6,572 nt of DNA from Candidatus Melainabacteria bacterium (GCA_903970565.1 CAJCJE010000398.1:1-6572); one strand, 5' to 3'. Counted from the first letter of the stretch, positions 1 through 6,209 are shown. Numbers and translations are program-made. Notes: generated by a model not told the origin, from the letters alone.

Positions 1-2535
1 CTCGGTCATCCCCCGGTCCCCGCCGGGCCGGCGGCCGAGGCTCGCCACGACCTGCTCGTAGCCGGCGCCGACCGGGACCTTCAGCAGGCGCAGCGCGTCG
101 GCCTGGGCGTTCTCGTCGTCCAACCGGCCGACGAACATCGAGTCCAACAGCGCGACGAACCCCTGGATACGCAGGAAGTCCTGTGGAATCTGGCTGGACA
201 GCAGCACCCGGACGTTCCATTTACGGGAGTCACGGGCGAACCGGTTCATCAGCACCCGACCGGTCGGCACCTCGGAGAGGAAGAACGCCTCGTCGATCCA
301 GACGCCCTTGCGCAGGTCCTTGGGCCGCTCGTAGATCGAGCGCTGGGTGAGCCAGGCCGCCAGGTTGAGCAGTTCGACACCGAGCGACTCCGCGTCGGTC
401 CAGTGCTCCCGGCCGACGCCGTCCTTGGGCAGGGTGAGACCGGCCATCGTGAGCACGGTCATCCGGTCGTCCCTCGCCTCGGCGTACGGGTCGGCGTCGT
501 GTTCCGGGATGAGCAGGCTCATCCGTTCGCGCATCTCGTCGAGGAAGTCGGCGACCACGGTCGCGTGCTCGTGGTGTTCGCTGGCATCCCGGCGCAGCGC
601 CTCGATGACCTGGCCGGGGTTGGCGTCGAACCGTCCGCCGACCGCGCGGACGGCGCGCAGCAGCACGATCCGGGTCTGCGGCAGCCGGGAGACCTCGTAG
701 GGCACCAGGCCGGACAGCACGTCCAGCACCAACCGCCGCCGGGTCGCCGCGACGAGCGCCTTCTCCCGCCGCCAGGACCGTTCCGGGTCCTCCTCGTCGT
801 AGAAGTGCTCCAGCAGCGGCTCGGCGACCACCCGGTAGGGGTTGAGGATGCCGGGCTGCGCGTTGAGCAGGTTGATCGGCCGCGCATAGGGGCGCAGCTC
901 GGGCAGGTCGCACAGCTTCGCCAGTGGACCGGACGGGTCGAGGATGGTCCAGTACGCCCCGGCCCGCAGGGTCTTGTAGACGATGCCGCCACCGAGGAAG
1001 GACTTGCCGCCGCCGAGCCCGGCGACCAGCGCGGTCAGGCCGGAGCCGTCCCGGATCTCCTGCGCCATCCACGGGTCCCAGGCCACCGGCCGGCGGGTCG
1101 CGGTGCAGGTCTCGCCGAGCAGAATGCCGCGCCGGTCGCCGACCTCCGCCGTGGCCGTCGGTACCGACGAGGCAGCCCACAGCACCGAGCCCCGTCGCAG
1201 ATAGGCCGAGTTGGCCAGCGGCTCGCCGGGGATGAACTCCCTGGCCAGCGCGTACTGAGCCTCGGGATGTTCGATGGCGACCTTCGGCTTGTACAGCTCC
1301 AGCAGCTGTTGGGCCAGCCGCAGGGCCTCCCGCTCGGTCGCGCCGGAGACCGCCAGCCGCCACCAGGACCGCACCCTGGTCGCGTGCGCGGTGAACCCGG
1401 AGGTCATCTCGTCGTCGATCTCCAGCACCCGGCCCGCCTGGCGGACCAGCGACTGCGGCGGCTCCAGGTCGTGCTCGTCGGTGTAGTGCCGGACCTGCGA
1501 GCGGACCTTGTTCATCTGCCGTTGCAGCTCCCCGGACACCTCCTCCGGCTTGCGCACGTAGATCCGCGCCGACCACTCGACCGCGGCGGGCAGCCGGTCG
1601 GCGTGCTGCACCCAGGGGTCGTCGACCTCGGGCACCTGGAGGCCGTGCATGGTGCCGACGGTCAGCACCGTGACGTAGCGCTTGATGCCGGCGTTGGACC
1701 CGGTCCGGCCGCGCACGGTGACCGTCGGCGCGTAGGGCTCGGTGTGGAAGTCGGCGGCGTCGGTGAAACTGGCCAGGTCCTCCGGCTCCCAGGTCGCGCC
1801 GGGCACCGCCGGCATGTTGCGCGGCGCGGGCAGGCCCAGCGAGCAGGACCGGTGCATCAGCCAGGACATTTCCTCGGCGGTGACCGGGCGGCCCTCCAGC
1901 CCGGCGGAGCCGAGCACCTGGTCGAGGTGCTCGACCTCGCTGTCCAGCGCGACGAGTTCGGCGTCCACGGCGTCCGGGAAGATCCGGCGCAGCAGCGGCG
2001 CGGCCCGTTCGACGGCCCGGTCGACCATGTTCCTGGTCTGCACCTGGACGCCGAGGTAGACCTCCTTCTCCGCCATCGACCGGCCGAACAGCTGCTGCTG
2101 CTCGCCGACCATGTAGTCGTCGAAGGAGGGCGCGCCCTGGGTGTCGGGCAGCCGGTTAACCGCGTTGTGCACGTGCGCCTCGGCCCACATCCTGATCGGA
2201 TACGGCCGGGTCGTCACCCGCAGGTGCAGCCAGCGGCCCGCCAGTTCGGCGTACTGGCCGGCGATCGCGGCGATCAGGTCCTGGCGCTGCGAGTCGGAGC
2301 GGAACGACCAGCGCTGCGGGGCGAGCCGGTACCAGGCGTAGACGTCCTGGCCGGTGCGCAGCAGGTGCCCGTCGATACTGCGCGCGGCGATCGACGGGGT
2401 GTAGTTGGGGATGGCCTGTTCCCCAGGTAGGCGGCGTCCGCGCCGACTGTAGGCGGGCGGTTCGGCGGGTGAGACGGAGTGCTGGGCGATCCGGTGATTC
2501 GCCCGACCGTCACCTCCTGCCCGGCGTCCGAACAC
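1..2535 (-). CDS. VirB4/TraC-type conjugation ATPase, C-terminus cut by window edge
   Basis: Hexameric-type ATPase expected to power assembly of, and transport through, a conjugative type IV secretion channel at the inner face of the membrane. The frame is open for 845 codons from the start to the left edge with no stop, so the C-terminus is missing. Residues about 40-500 form the VirB4-type N-terminal region. The Walker A motif is GLGGGKS at 506-512 (K511). The sequence after it, including INLLNAQPGILNPY, is typical of actinobacterial conjugation ATPases as I know them. Walker B is VWIDEAFF (D748, E749), and a SSQIPQDF motif follows. I chose the GTG at 2533-2535 because AAGGAGGT (2541-2548) lies 5 nt upstream, and an in-frame stop at 2539-2541 excludes any earlier start. 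The gene overlaps the end of the preceding gene by 26 bp, suggesting translational coupling. Frame checks at several methionines show no frameshift. The family is seen directly; the role as mating-pore motor is inferred from family and neighbours. Confidence 0.93.
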   Translation of the reverse strand, partial: MFGRRAGGDGRANHRIAQHSVSPAEPPAYSRRGRRLPGEQAIPNYTPSIAARSIDGHLLRTGQDVYAWYRLAPQRWSFRSDSQRQDLIAAIAGQYAELAGRWLHLRVTTRPYPIRMWAEAHVHNAVNRLPDTQGAPSFDDYMVGEQQQLFGRSMAEKEVYLGVQVQTRNMVDRAVERAAPLLRRIFPDAVDAELVALDSEVEHLDQVLGSAGLEGRPVTAEEMSWLMHRSCSLGLPAPRNMPAVPGATWEPEDLASFTDAADFHTEPYAPTVTVRGRTGSNAGIKRYVTVLTVGTMHGLQVPEVDDPWVQHADRLPAAVEWSARIYVRKPEEVSGELQRQMNKVRSQVRHYTDEHDLEPPQSLVRQAGRVLEIDDEMTSGFTAHATRVRSWWRLAVSGATEREALRLAQQLLELYKPKVAIEHPEAQYALAREFIPGEPLANSAYLRRGSVLWAASSVPTATAEVGDRRGILLGETCTATRRPVAWDPWMAQEIRDGSGLTALVAGLGGGKSFLGGGIVYKTLRAGAYWTILDPSGPLAKLCDLPELRPYARPINLLNAQPGILNPYRVVAEPLLEHFYDEEDPERSWRREKALVAATRRRLVLDVLSGLVPYEVSRLPQTRIVLLRAVRAVGGRFDANPGQVIEALRRDASEHHEHATVVADFLDEMRERMSLLIPEHDADPYAEARDDRMTVLTMAGLTLPKDGVGREHWTDAESLGVELLNLAAWLTQRSIYERPKDLRKGVWIDEAFFLSEVPTGRVLMNRFARDSRKWNVRVLLSSQIPQDFLRIQGFVALLDSMFVGRLDDENAQADALRLLKVPVGAGYEQVVASLGRRPGGDRGMTE

Positions 2536-3091
2536 CGCCTACCTCCTTGTCGCGCGTGCGTGTTGCCCTCGGTGCCCCCGTGGTCCGGACCGCCGCGCGG
2601 CCGGACTGCTGGTTCACCCTGCGAACTCGTCCCGTCCTGCCACGTTGTCCAGCCGTACCAGACCTGCCGCCGCCACGCTGCCCCGTCGGCGCCCCGGTGG
2701 CCGCCGCGGCCCGGGCCGCCCGCCGCGGCCTCGGCCGGGTGGGGTGTACCCGAATCCTGGTCGCGCTGGCCGCGCCGCCGGTGCCGCCCGCGGTCTCCCG
2801 AGGGGAGGTCAGCTCGCGGCCCCACATGGCCAGCACGGCGCCGAGTGGACGCTCGTGACTGATCCGGGAGCAGACGAACCTGGTCACCACCACGGTGATG
2901 ACCACCCCCCATGCCACGGTGAAGAACCCGAAGCCGAGGCCGATGGCCCGCTGGGCGGTGAGCACGGCCAGAAACACCAGGATGCCAACGCCCCAGGCCA
3001 CATATCGGGCGCGCCAGGGAAAAGTCGCTTTGGGCGGACCGAGCCAGACGGCGTCGACGCGGTACACCTCGTCGTCGGTGCGTACCTGCAC
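2510..3091 (-). CDS. small two-helix membrane protein in the VirB3 position of the T4SS operon, with long basic tail
   Basis: A 193-residue protein. Residues 1-30 are soluble (LGPPKATFPWRARY just before the membrane), followed by two hydrophobic helices at about 30-47 and 51-72, then a conserved-looking segment to about residue 98 (SHERPLGAVLAMWGRELTSPR). The remaining ~95 residues are rich in Arg, Gly, Ala and Thr and look disordered. Position directly before the VirB4-type ATPase, plus the two-helix hairpin, matches VirB3/TcpE/PrgI-type inner-membrane T4SS components that anchor VirB4; this is inference from topology and context, not a motif match. The start is GTG at 3089-3091, with only a weak ribosome binding site (GGGTGAT), 18 nt after the stop of the upstream 87-residue gene, so coupling to it is plausible. 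Its stop (2510-2512) lies inside the ATPase gene, and its last codons carry the ATPase ribosome binding site. The tail could reflect selection on the overlapping signals or a DNA- or protein-contacting region. Confidence 0.82.
   Translation of the reverse strand: MQVRTDDEVYRVDAVWLGPPKATFPWRARYVAWGVGILVFLAVLTAQRAIGLGFGFFTVAWGVVITVVVTRFVCSRISHERPLGAVLAMWGRELTSPRETAGGTGGAASATRIRVHPTRPRPRRAARAAAATGAPTGQRGGGRSGTAGQRGRTGRVRRVNQQSGRAAVRTTGAPRATRTRDKEVGGVRTPGRR
2541..2548 (-). promoter_or_regulatory. ribosome binding site that fixes the ATPase start
   Basis: AAGGAGGT on the minus strand, 5 nt before the GTG at 2535. It lies inside the coding sequence of the upstream 193-residue gene, so the two genes overlap and are likely translated in a coupled manner. 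A second GGAGGTGA at 2510-2517 has no suitable in-frame start behind it. Confidence 0.75.
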
Positions 3092-3109
3092 AACCGATCA
3101 CCCGGCCGA

Positions 3110-3373
3110 TCAGCTGTTGAACAGGCTGGCGAGCCAGGTGCCGATGTGTACGCCGGCCCCGGTGACCGCGATGCCGATGATCGCCAGTGCGACGAACACG
3201 CCACCGACACGTCGCATGACACCGGCGTTGTCGCCCCTACCGCCACCCAAGTAGAGCAACAACAACGCCACTACCAGCAACAACAGCGGAACGATGTTGT
3301 TGAGAATCCACTGGCTGACGCCATTGGTGCCGAAGGTGTCGGCGGCGAGTGCCTGGATCGCCGAAGCGGTCAT
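3110..3373 (-). CDS. 87-residue two-helix membrane protein, pilin-like (VirB2 position)
   Basis: An 87-residue protein with a short N-terminus, a very hydrophobic helix at about 27-43 (IVPLLLLVVALLLLYLGGG), a short polar loop (GRGDNAGVMRR, 44-54) and a second helix at about 57-77, ending in LASLFNS. Two helices joined by a short basic loop in a protein of under 100 residues, first in a T4SS operon, is the arrangement of VirB2/TrbC-type pilin subunits; no cleavable signal peptide is evident, so it may instead be another small channel subunit. The ATG at 3371-3373 has a good ribosome binding site (GGGAGG) about 6 nt upstream. It is the first clear gene of the operon and is followed after 18 nt by the VirB3-position gene. 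Reality as a gene is well supported by start signal, hydrophobic pattern and operon context; the exact role is inferred. Confidence 0.8.
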   Translation of the reverse strand: MTASAIQALAADTFGTNGVSQWILNNIVPLLLLVVALLLLYLGGGRGDNAGVMRRVGGVFVALAIIGIAVTGAGVHIGTWLASLFNS

Positions 3374-3396
3374 CTCGTCCTCCCTGATGCGACGAG
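3374..3396 (-). promoter_or_regulatory. hairpin enclosing the ribosome binding site of the first T4SS gene
   Basis: CTCGTC and GACGAG form a perfect 6-bp stem directly before the ATG of the 87-residue gene, with an 11-nt loop that holds most of the GGGAGG ribosome binding site; the 3' arm takes the rest. The geometry would allow translation of the operon's first gene to be damped by RNA folding. Structure seen; function inferred. Confidence 0.4.
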
Positions 3397-3402
3397 TAGG
3401 GC

Positions 3403-3437
3403 CACCCGACGCACCGAGTCGCGGTCAGCGTCGGGTG
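3403..3437. promoter_or_regulatory. strong inverted repeat in the T4SS operon leader
   Basis: CACCCGACGC (3403-3412) and GCGTCGGGTG (3428-3437) are perfect 10-bp inverted repeats. The inner bases ACCG (3413-3416) and CGGT (3422-3425) extend the stem by 4 bp, leaving a 5-nt loop and a 2-nt bulge. It lies 30 bp upstream of the first T4SS gene. It could be an operator, a transcript attenuator or terminator without a U tract (common in actinobacteria), or an origin-associated repeat. The repeat is directly visible; its role is not. Confidence 0.55.
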
Positions 3438-3746
3438 TCACTGATGACGAGTACACCATGTCCATTTGACGTCTTGTAGTAGTCGCTGTGCGCAGCGTAG
3501 ATCCAATCCGGTGCCTCACTCGGCTGTCAGTGTCCGTCTGGCCACGTCCATCATCGGGGGGAAGCAGCGCAGCCGGTACAGAAACCACCCGTTCGCCCCA
3601 GTCGTCAGCGAACTTCACTCGTCCTCGCAACGCTCGGTAACTGATCATGCACAACAAGCTAGAGTGACTTTTCGGAGGACACACCTGAATAAGTAATTAA
3701 CTGGTCAAACTGGACACAAAGTCCGTGAAAGGCATCAACCAGACTT

Positions 3747-3773
3747 GAACACGGTGAAGAAAGACGGGTGTTC
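3747..3773. repeat. GAACAC / GTGTTC inverted repeat, possible operator
   Basis: A perfect 6-bp inverted repeat with a 15-bp spacer, upstream of the T4SS operon. A third copy of GAACAC lies at 3819-3824. Six-bp matches occur by chance, so this is a weak candidate for a regulator site. Confidence 0.25.
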
Positions 3774-3908
3774 TGCATCACAATCACCCCAACTGCCGCG
3801 CTCTCCGCCCAGTCGGCCGAACACTGAACAGGCCCTGCCGAGCCCGCGTTCAGCTTACCGGGTGATCATCCCTACCGCCGAATTCGCGCCGCCCCGTTCC
3901 TCGGCTTC

Positions 3909-5186
3909 TCAGCCGGCGCCGGCCGCGTGGATCGTCGCCCGATGCTGGCCGATGAGATACAGCGCGAGCAGCAGGGCGAGGACCAGCGCCATCGCCATCA
4001 CCGTCGCGGCCAGGCCGAACGGCCCGGCCAACCAGGACATCGCGACGACCAGCACCGCCAACGCGCCGACATAACGCTGACCGATCCGAAAACCCCCGCT
4101 GAGCCGACCGTGCAGTCCGTTGCCGGCGATCAGGAACACCGCGACCGGCAACGCCACCATGAACGCGGCCACCCTCGGCGCGACCTCGGTCTCGTGCGCG
4201 GCGGTCCCCGCGGCCACGCTGAGCGTCGCGCCGAGCCCGGCGACCGAGGCGAACACCAGGAAATGGGTGTAGGCCCAGACCATCGTGGTGCCCAGGGAGG
4301 ACCGCAGCGCCTGCATCTGTTCGCTCTTGAAGTACGCCCACCACAACCCGAACACCAGCAGCAGCGCGCCGACGGCCAGCACCACCAACGACACCGAGGC
4401 GCCGCGCCCGGACACCACCTCCTGGACGGCCAGGCTGGTCGCGGACACGCATTCGCCGAGCACGATCAGGGTGAAGCAGCCGTACCGGTCGTAGATGTGC
4501 TCGGGATGCCAGGAGGTGTGCCCGCCGCGCAGCTCCGCCCACACCGGCACGAGCATCTCGCACACCGCGAACACGACGAAGAAGATCAGATCCCACGGGT
4601 GCGGCAGGGCCAACCGGATCAACCAGCCGACCTGGCAGAGCGTGACCCCACCGGCATACCGCAGCGCGGCGGGCCGTCCGGGCGGATACTCCACGGCCAC
4701 CCGAAGCCACTGCGCGATCAGCGCGACGCGCATGATCACATAGCCGTAGGTCATGATCGCGAAGTCGAAGTGGGTCAGCGCCGCCGGCACCCCGGCGGCC
4801 AACACCAGGACGCCGGCGATCTGCAACAGGGTCAGCAGCCGGTAGAACACGTCGTCGGTGTCGTAGGCGCTGGCGAACCAGGTGAAGTTGACCCAGGCCC
4901 ACCAGATGCCGAAGAAGACCATCAGATAGCCGGGCAGCGCACCCCAGCCCTGCCCCTCGGCGAGCCCGTGGTGCAGCTGGGTGCCGGCCTGCGCCACCGC
5001 GACCACGAAACACAGGTCGAACAGCAACTCCAGCGGGGTGGAAGACCGATGCGCCTGCTCCCGGTCCCTGGCCATCATCACCCGCCGCCAGGTACCGCCG
5101 CCCGCGTCCGCGCCCTGCGGTGCCGCCGATCCCTGACCACGCTCGCGCTCGCCGGACCCGGCCGACGGGCCAGCACCGCCGGTCAT
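3909..5186 (-). CDS. ltrA: LtrA-family polytopic membrane protein (low temperature requirement A)
   Basis: A 425-residue protein with about ten or more hydrophobic segments spread from residue 55 to the C-terminus. It carries the LtrA family signatures in order: STPLELLFDLCFVVAVAQ at 49-66, FGIWWAWVNFTWFASAYDTDD at 92-112 (family-typical WW..W and YDTDD), DRYGCFTLIVLGE at 233-245, and FGLWWAYF at 279-286. The family is named after a Listeria gene needed for growth in the cold; its biochemical activity is not established. The first ~36 residues are a low-complexity Gly/Ala/Ser/Arg-rich stretch. The ATG at 5184-5186 has a poor ribosome binding site, so a start at the Val-Met-Met of residues 36-38 (about 5073-5081) is an alternative that would fit the usual short N-terminus. 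It lies 91 bp after the VKOR gene on the same strand and may be co-transcribed; nothing ties it functionally to the T4SS genes. Confidence 0.9.
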   Translation of the reverse strand: MTGGAGPSAGSGERERGQGSAAPQGADAGGGTWRRVMMARDREQAHRSSTPLELLFDLCFVVAVAQAGTQLHHGLAEGQGWGALPGYLMVFFGIWWAWVNFTWFASAYDTDDVFYRLLTLLQIAGVLVLAAGVPAALTHFDFAIMTYGYVIMRVALIAQWLRVAVEYPPGRPAALRYAGGVTLCQVGWLIRLALPHPWDLIFFVVFAVCEMLVPVWAELRGGHTSWHPEHIYDRYGCFTLIVLGECVSATSLAVQEVVSGRGASVSLVVLAVGALLLVFGLWWAYFKSEQMQALRSSLGTTMVWAYTHFLVFASVAGLGATLSVAAGTAAHETEVAPRVAAFMVALPVAVFLIAGNGLHGRLSGGFRIGQRYVGALAVLVVAMSWLAGPFGLAATVMAMALVLALLLALYLIGQHRATIHAAGAG

Positions 5187-5220
5187 CCCGCCCCGCCGTC
5201 GGACGCTCCGGTCGACCGGC

Positions 5221-5238
5221 GCACAGGCCTGCGCACTG
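5221..5238. terminator. weak hairpin between the VKOR gene and ltrA
   Basis: GCGCA and TGCGC arms around a GGCC-containing loop form a 5-bp G+C-rich stem in the 91-bp gap. A second 5-bp stem, CAGCC-ACGC-GGCTG on the minus strand, sits closer to the VKOR stop. Neither has a U tract. They could partly terminate VKOR transcription, or mean nothing. Confidence 0.2.
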
Positions 5239-5277
5239 TCATTGGCCGAGCCTCAGCCGCGTGGCTGCGGTCGGCGT

Positions 5278-5931
5278 TCAGGCGCTGCCGGGTCGTCCGT
5301 CCTCCTGGTGCGACATCCGATAGTGCCCGATGACCACGACCAGGAACAGCGCCAGGGTGATCGCGTGCACGCCGGTGCACCATTCGCAGATCGAACCGAT
5401 GATGATCAGCTCGGCCGACACCAGGTACACCACGAACACCAGGCCGACCGCGACGCCGAGCAGCCGCAACCACCGCACCGCCGGGAGCGTCGAACGCCAG
5501 CCCCAGGGCGAGTTCAGCACGATCATCGGCACGAAGAACACCAGCCCGAGCACGGCGACCGGGATGCCGAAGACCATCGACTCCGGGCTGGTGGTCACCT
5601 TGACGCAGTTGATCACCGAATTGGCCTGGCAGATCAGCGCGGCCTGGTTGGTGTAGTGCGAAATCGTCAGGTAGACCGAGAGCCCGAGGCCGACGACGGA
5701 GAGCAGCAGCGAACTCGACACCAGCCAACGCGGCGCACCGGAAGGGGCGACCGGCTCCACAGCCGAGGCCGAGGCAGCGCCCGCTGTTGCCCGCGCGCGG
5801 GCAGCTTGGGAGTCGACCTTGGGGTTTGCCTTGGGATTCGCCTTGGCGTTCACTGTCGGGTTCACCTTGGCGTTCGCTTTCGGTTTCACCTTGGCCGAAC
5901 CACGGCTGACCTTGTTGGATGTCGCAGCCAC
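5278..5931 (-). CDS. vitamin K epoxide reductase (VKOR) family membrane thiol oxidase
   Basis: A 217-residue integral membrane protein. Bacterial VKORs oxidise DsbA-like thioredoxin-fold proteins and pass the electrons to quinone, so driving disulfide formation outside the membrane. All expected catalytic parts are visible: the loop cysteine pair C101 and C109 (C-x7-C, as in the family), the conserved Ser region followed by SMVFGIP (118-124), and the quinone-side C182-E-W-C185 motif. Hydrophobic helices lie at about 69-92, 122-140, 155-180 and 187-203. I chose GTG at 5929-5931 because GGAGGT lies 5 nt upstream; the frame is open further, to 6210, but that would read through the rnpB fragment and promoter. 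Residues 14-37 are six tandem tetrapeptides of the form K-[VA]-[NK]-[PA]; this basic tail is not part of the VKOR domain. No DsbA-like partner is fused or adjacent in the window. Confidence 0.93.
   Translation of the reverse strand: MAATSNKVSRGSAKVKPKANAKVNPTVNAKANPKANPKVDSQAARARATAGAASASAVEPVAPSGAPRWLVSSSLLLSVVGLGLSVYLTISHYTNQAALICQANSVINCVKVTTSPESMVFGIPVAVLGLVFFVPMIVLNSPWGWRSTLPAVRWLRLLGVAVGLVFVVYLVSAELIIIGSICEWCTGVHAITLALFLVVVIGHYRMSHQEDGRPGSA
5821..5892 (-). repeat. six tandem 12-bp coding repeats (K-[VA]-[NK]-[PA] tetrapeptides)
   Basis: Within the VKOR N-terminus, six 4-residue units in a row: KVKP, KANA, KVNP, TVNA, KANP, KANP, followed by a partial KVD. At the DNA level these are imperfect 12-bp repeats, likely to vary in copy number by slippage. 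The product would be a basic, flexible cytoplasmic tail of a membrane protein. Confidence 0.75.
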
Positions 5932-5948
5932 GCGTACCTCCGGTTGGC

Positions 5949-5966
5949 GTCGGTAACCCGACCTTA
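5949..5966 (-). promoter_or_regulatory. candidate VKOR promoter overlapped by a palindrome
   Basis: On the minus strand TAAGGT (5961-5966) is a plausible -10 box 29 bp before the GTG start. No good -35 is present at 16-18 bp. GTCGG-GTTA-CCGAC (5949-5962) is a perfect 5-bp inverted repeat overlapping the -10 and expected transcription start, so it could be an operator or a leader hairpin. Inferred from motif and position only. Confidence 0.35.
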
Positions 5967-5994
5967 GCGAAACCGGCCGCCGAAGTCCGCTACT

Positions 5995-6019
5995 GGATAC
6001 ACCGCCCGGATACACCGCC
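5995..6019. repeat. tandem direct repeat upstream of the VKOR promoter
   Basis: GGATACACCGCC occurs twice (5995-6006 and 6008-6019), separated by one base. It ends just upstream of where the -35 region of the candidate VKOR promoter falls, the usual place for an activator site. Confidence 0.5.
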
Positions 6020-6064
6020 GGCCGATCACGTTCGCGGACGAGCCGGTGCGGACCGTGCCCCTCC

Positions 6065-6086
6065 TGGAACGCCACCAGCCGTTCCA
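6065..6086. terminator. 7-bp perfect hairpin between the att site and the VKOR gene
   Basis: TGGAACG (6065-6071) and CGTTCCA (6080-6086) form a perfect stem with an 8-nt loop. It could be a second terminator after rnpB/integrase or an operator; there is no U tract. Confidence 0.3.
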
Positions 6087-6113
6087 CGAGATGCATGTCC
6101 TCGGCTACATGAG

Positions 6114-6140
6114 CACCTTTTCCAACGGCCGGGAAAGGTG
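6114..6140 (-). terminator. likely rnpB terminator hairpin
   Basis: CACCTTT (6114-6120) pairs with AAAGGTG (6134-6140); two more G-C pairs follow inside, after one mismatch on the minus strand (a T-G wobble on the plus strand). The loop is 7 nt. It starts immediately after the rnpB-like 3' end, where the terminator of RNase P RNA is expected. No U tract follows, as is frequent in actinobacteria. It now also sits downstream of the integrase gene. Confidence 0.5.
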
Positions 6141-6141
6141 G

Positions 6142-6173
6142 GGCGGACGAGTCGGCATGTAAGCCGGATTCTG
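6142..6173 (-). other. rnpB: attachment site: duplicated 3' end of the RNase P RNA gene
   Basis: Read on the minus strand this ~32-bp segment contains CAGAATCCGGCTTACATG and then GCCGACTCGTCCGCC. The first part matches the conserved end region of bacterial RNase P RNA (ACAGAA-CCGGCUUA), and the second has the form of the 3' strand of its closing P1 helix in actinobacteria. The rest of the ~400-nt gene is absent: about 45 bp upstream the integrase coding sequence begins. A lone 3' end next to the 3' end of an integrase gene is the usual look of an att site left by integration into a structural RNA gene. The match is from memory of the RNA consensus; the att role is inferred. Confidence 0.7.
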
Positions 6174-6209
6174 GCCGAGTACCTACTTTGACCAGGCGTT
6201 TCCTGCTCA

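Larger units (their letters stand above)
3374..3908. other. 535-bp non-coding stretch between ltrA and the T4SS operon
   Basis: G+C is visibly lower here than in the flanking genes, and no reading frame shows the usual G/C-rich third position. It should contain the leftward promoter of the T4SS operon, but I cannot place -35/-10 boxes with confidence. It holds the two hairpins described separately near 3374-3437, a smaller hairpin CGCTG-TGCG-CAGCG at 3484-3497, an AT-rich island at about 3687-3701, and GAACAC/GTGTTC inverted repeats at 3747-3773 with a further GAACAC at 3819-3824. A 104-codon frame (3370-3684, minus) exists but is probably not a gene. Confidence 0.6.

Noticed and set aside
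403..2430. Long plus-strand open frame of 675 codons
   Set aside because: It is antisense to the VirB4-type ATPase, has Pro/Arg/Gly/His-rich composition typical of G+C-rich shadow frames, and matches no family.
2274..3101. 275-codon minus-strand frame over the VirB3-position gene
   Set aside because: The alternative frame has no membrane pattern and crosses into the ATPase gene; the 193-residue frame has clear helices and operon fit.
3927..5333. Long plus-strand open frame of 468 codons
   Set aside because: Antisense to ltrA; His/Arg/Gln-rich low-complexity translation with no recognisable domain.
5788..5803. 16-bp perfect palindrome of mostly G and C
   Set aside because: Lies in the Ala/Arg-rich coding part of the VKOR tail, where alternating GC codons readily give such palindromes.
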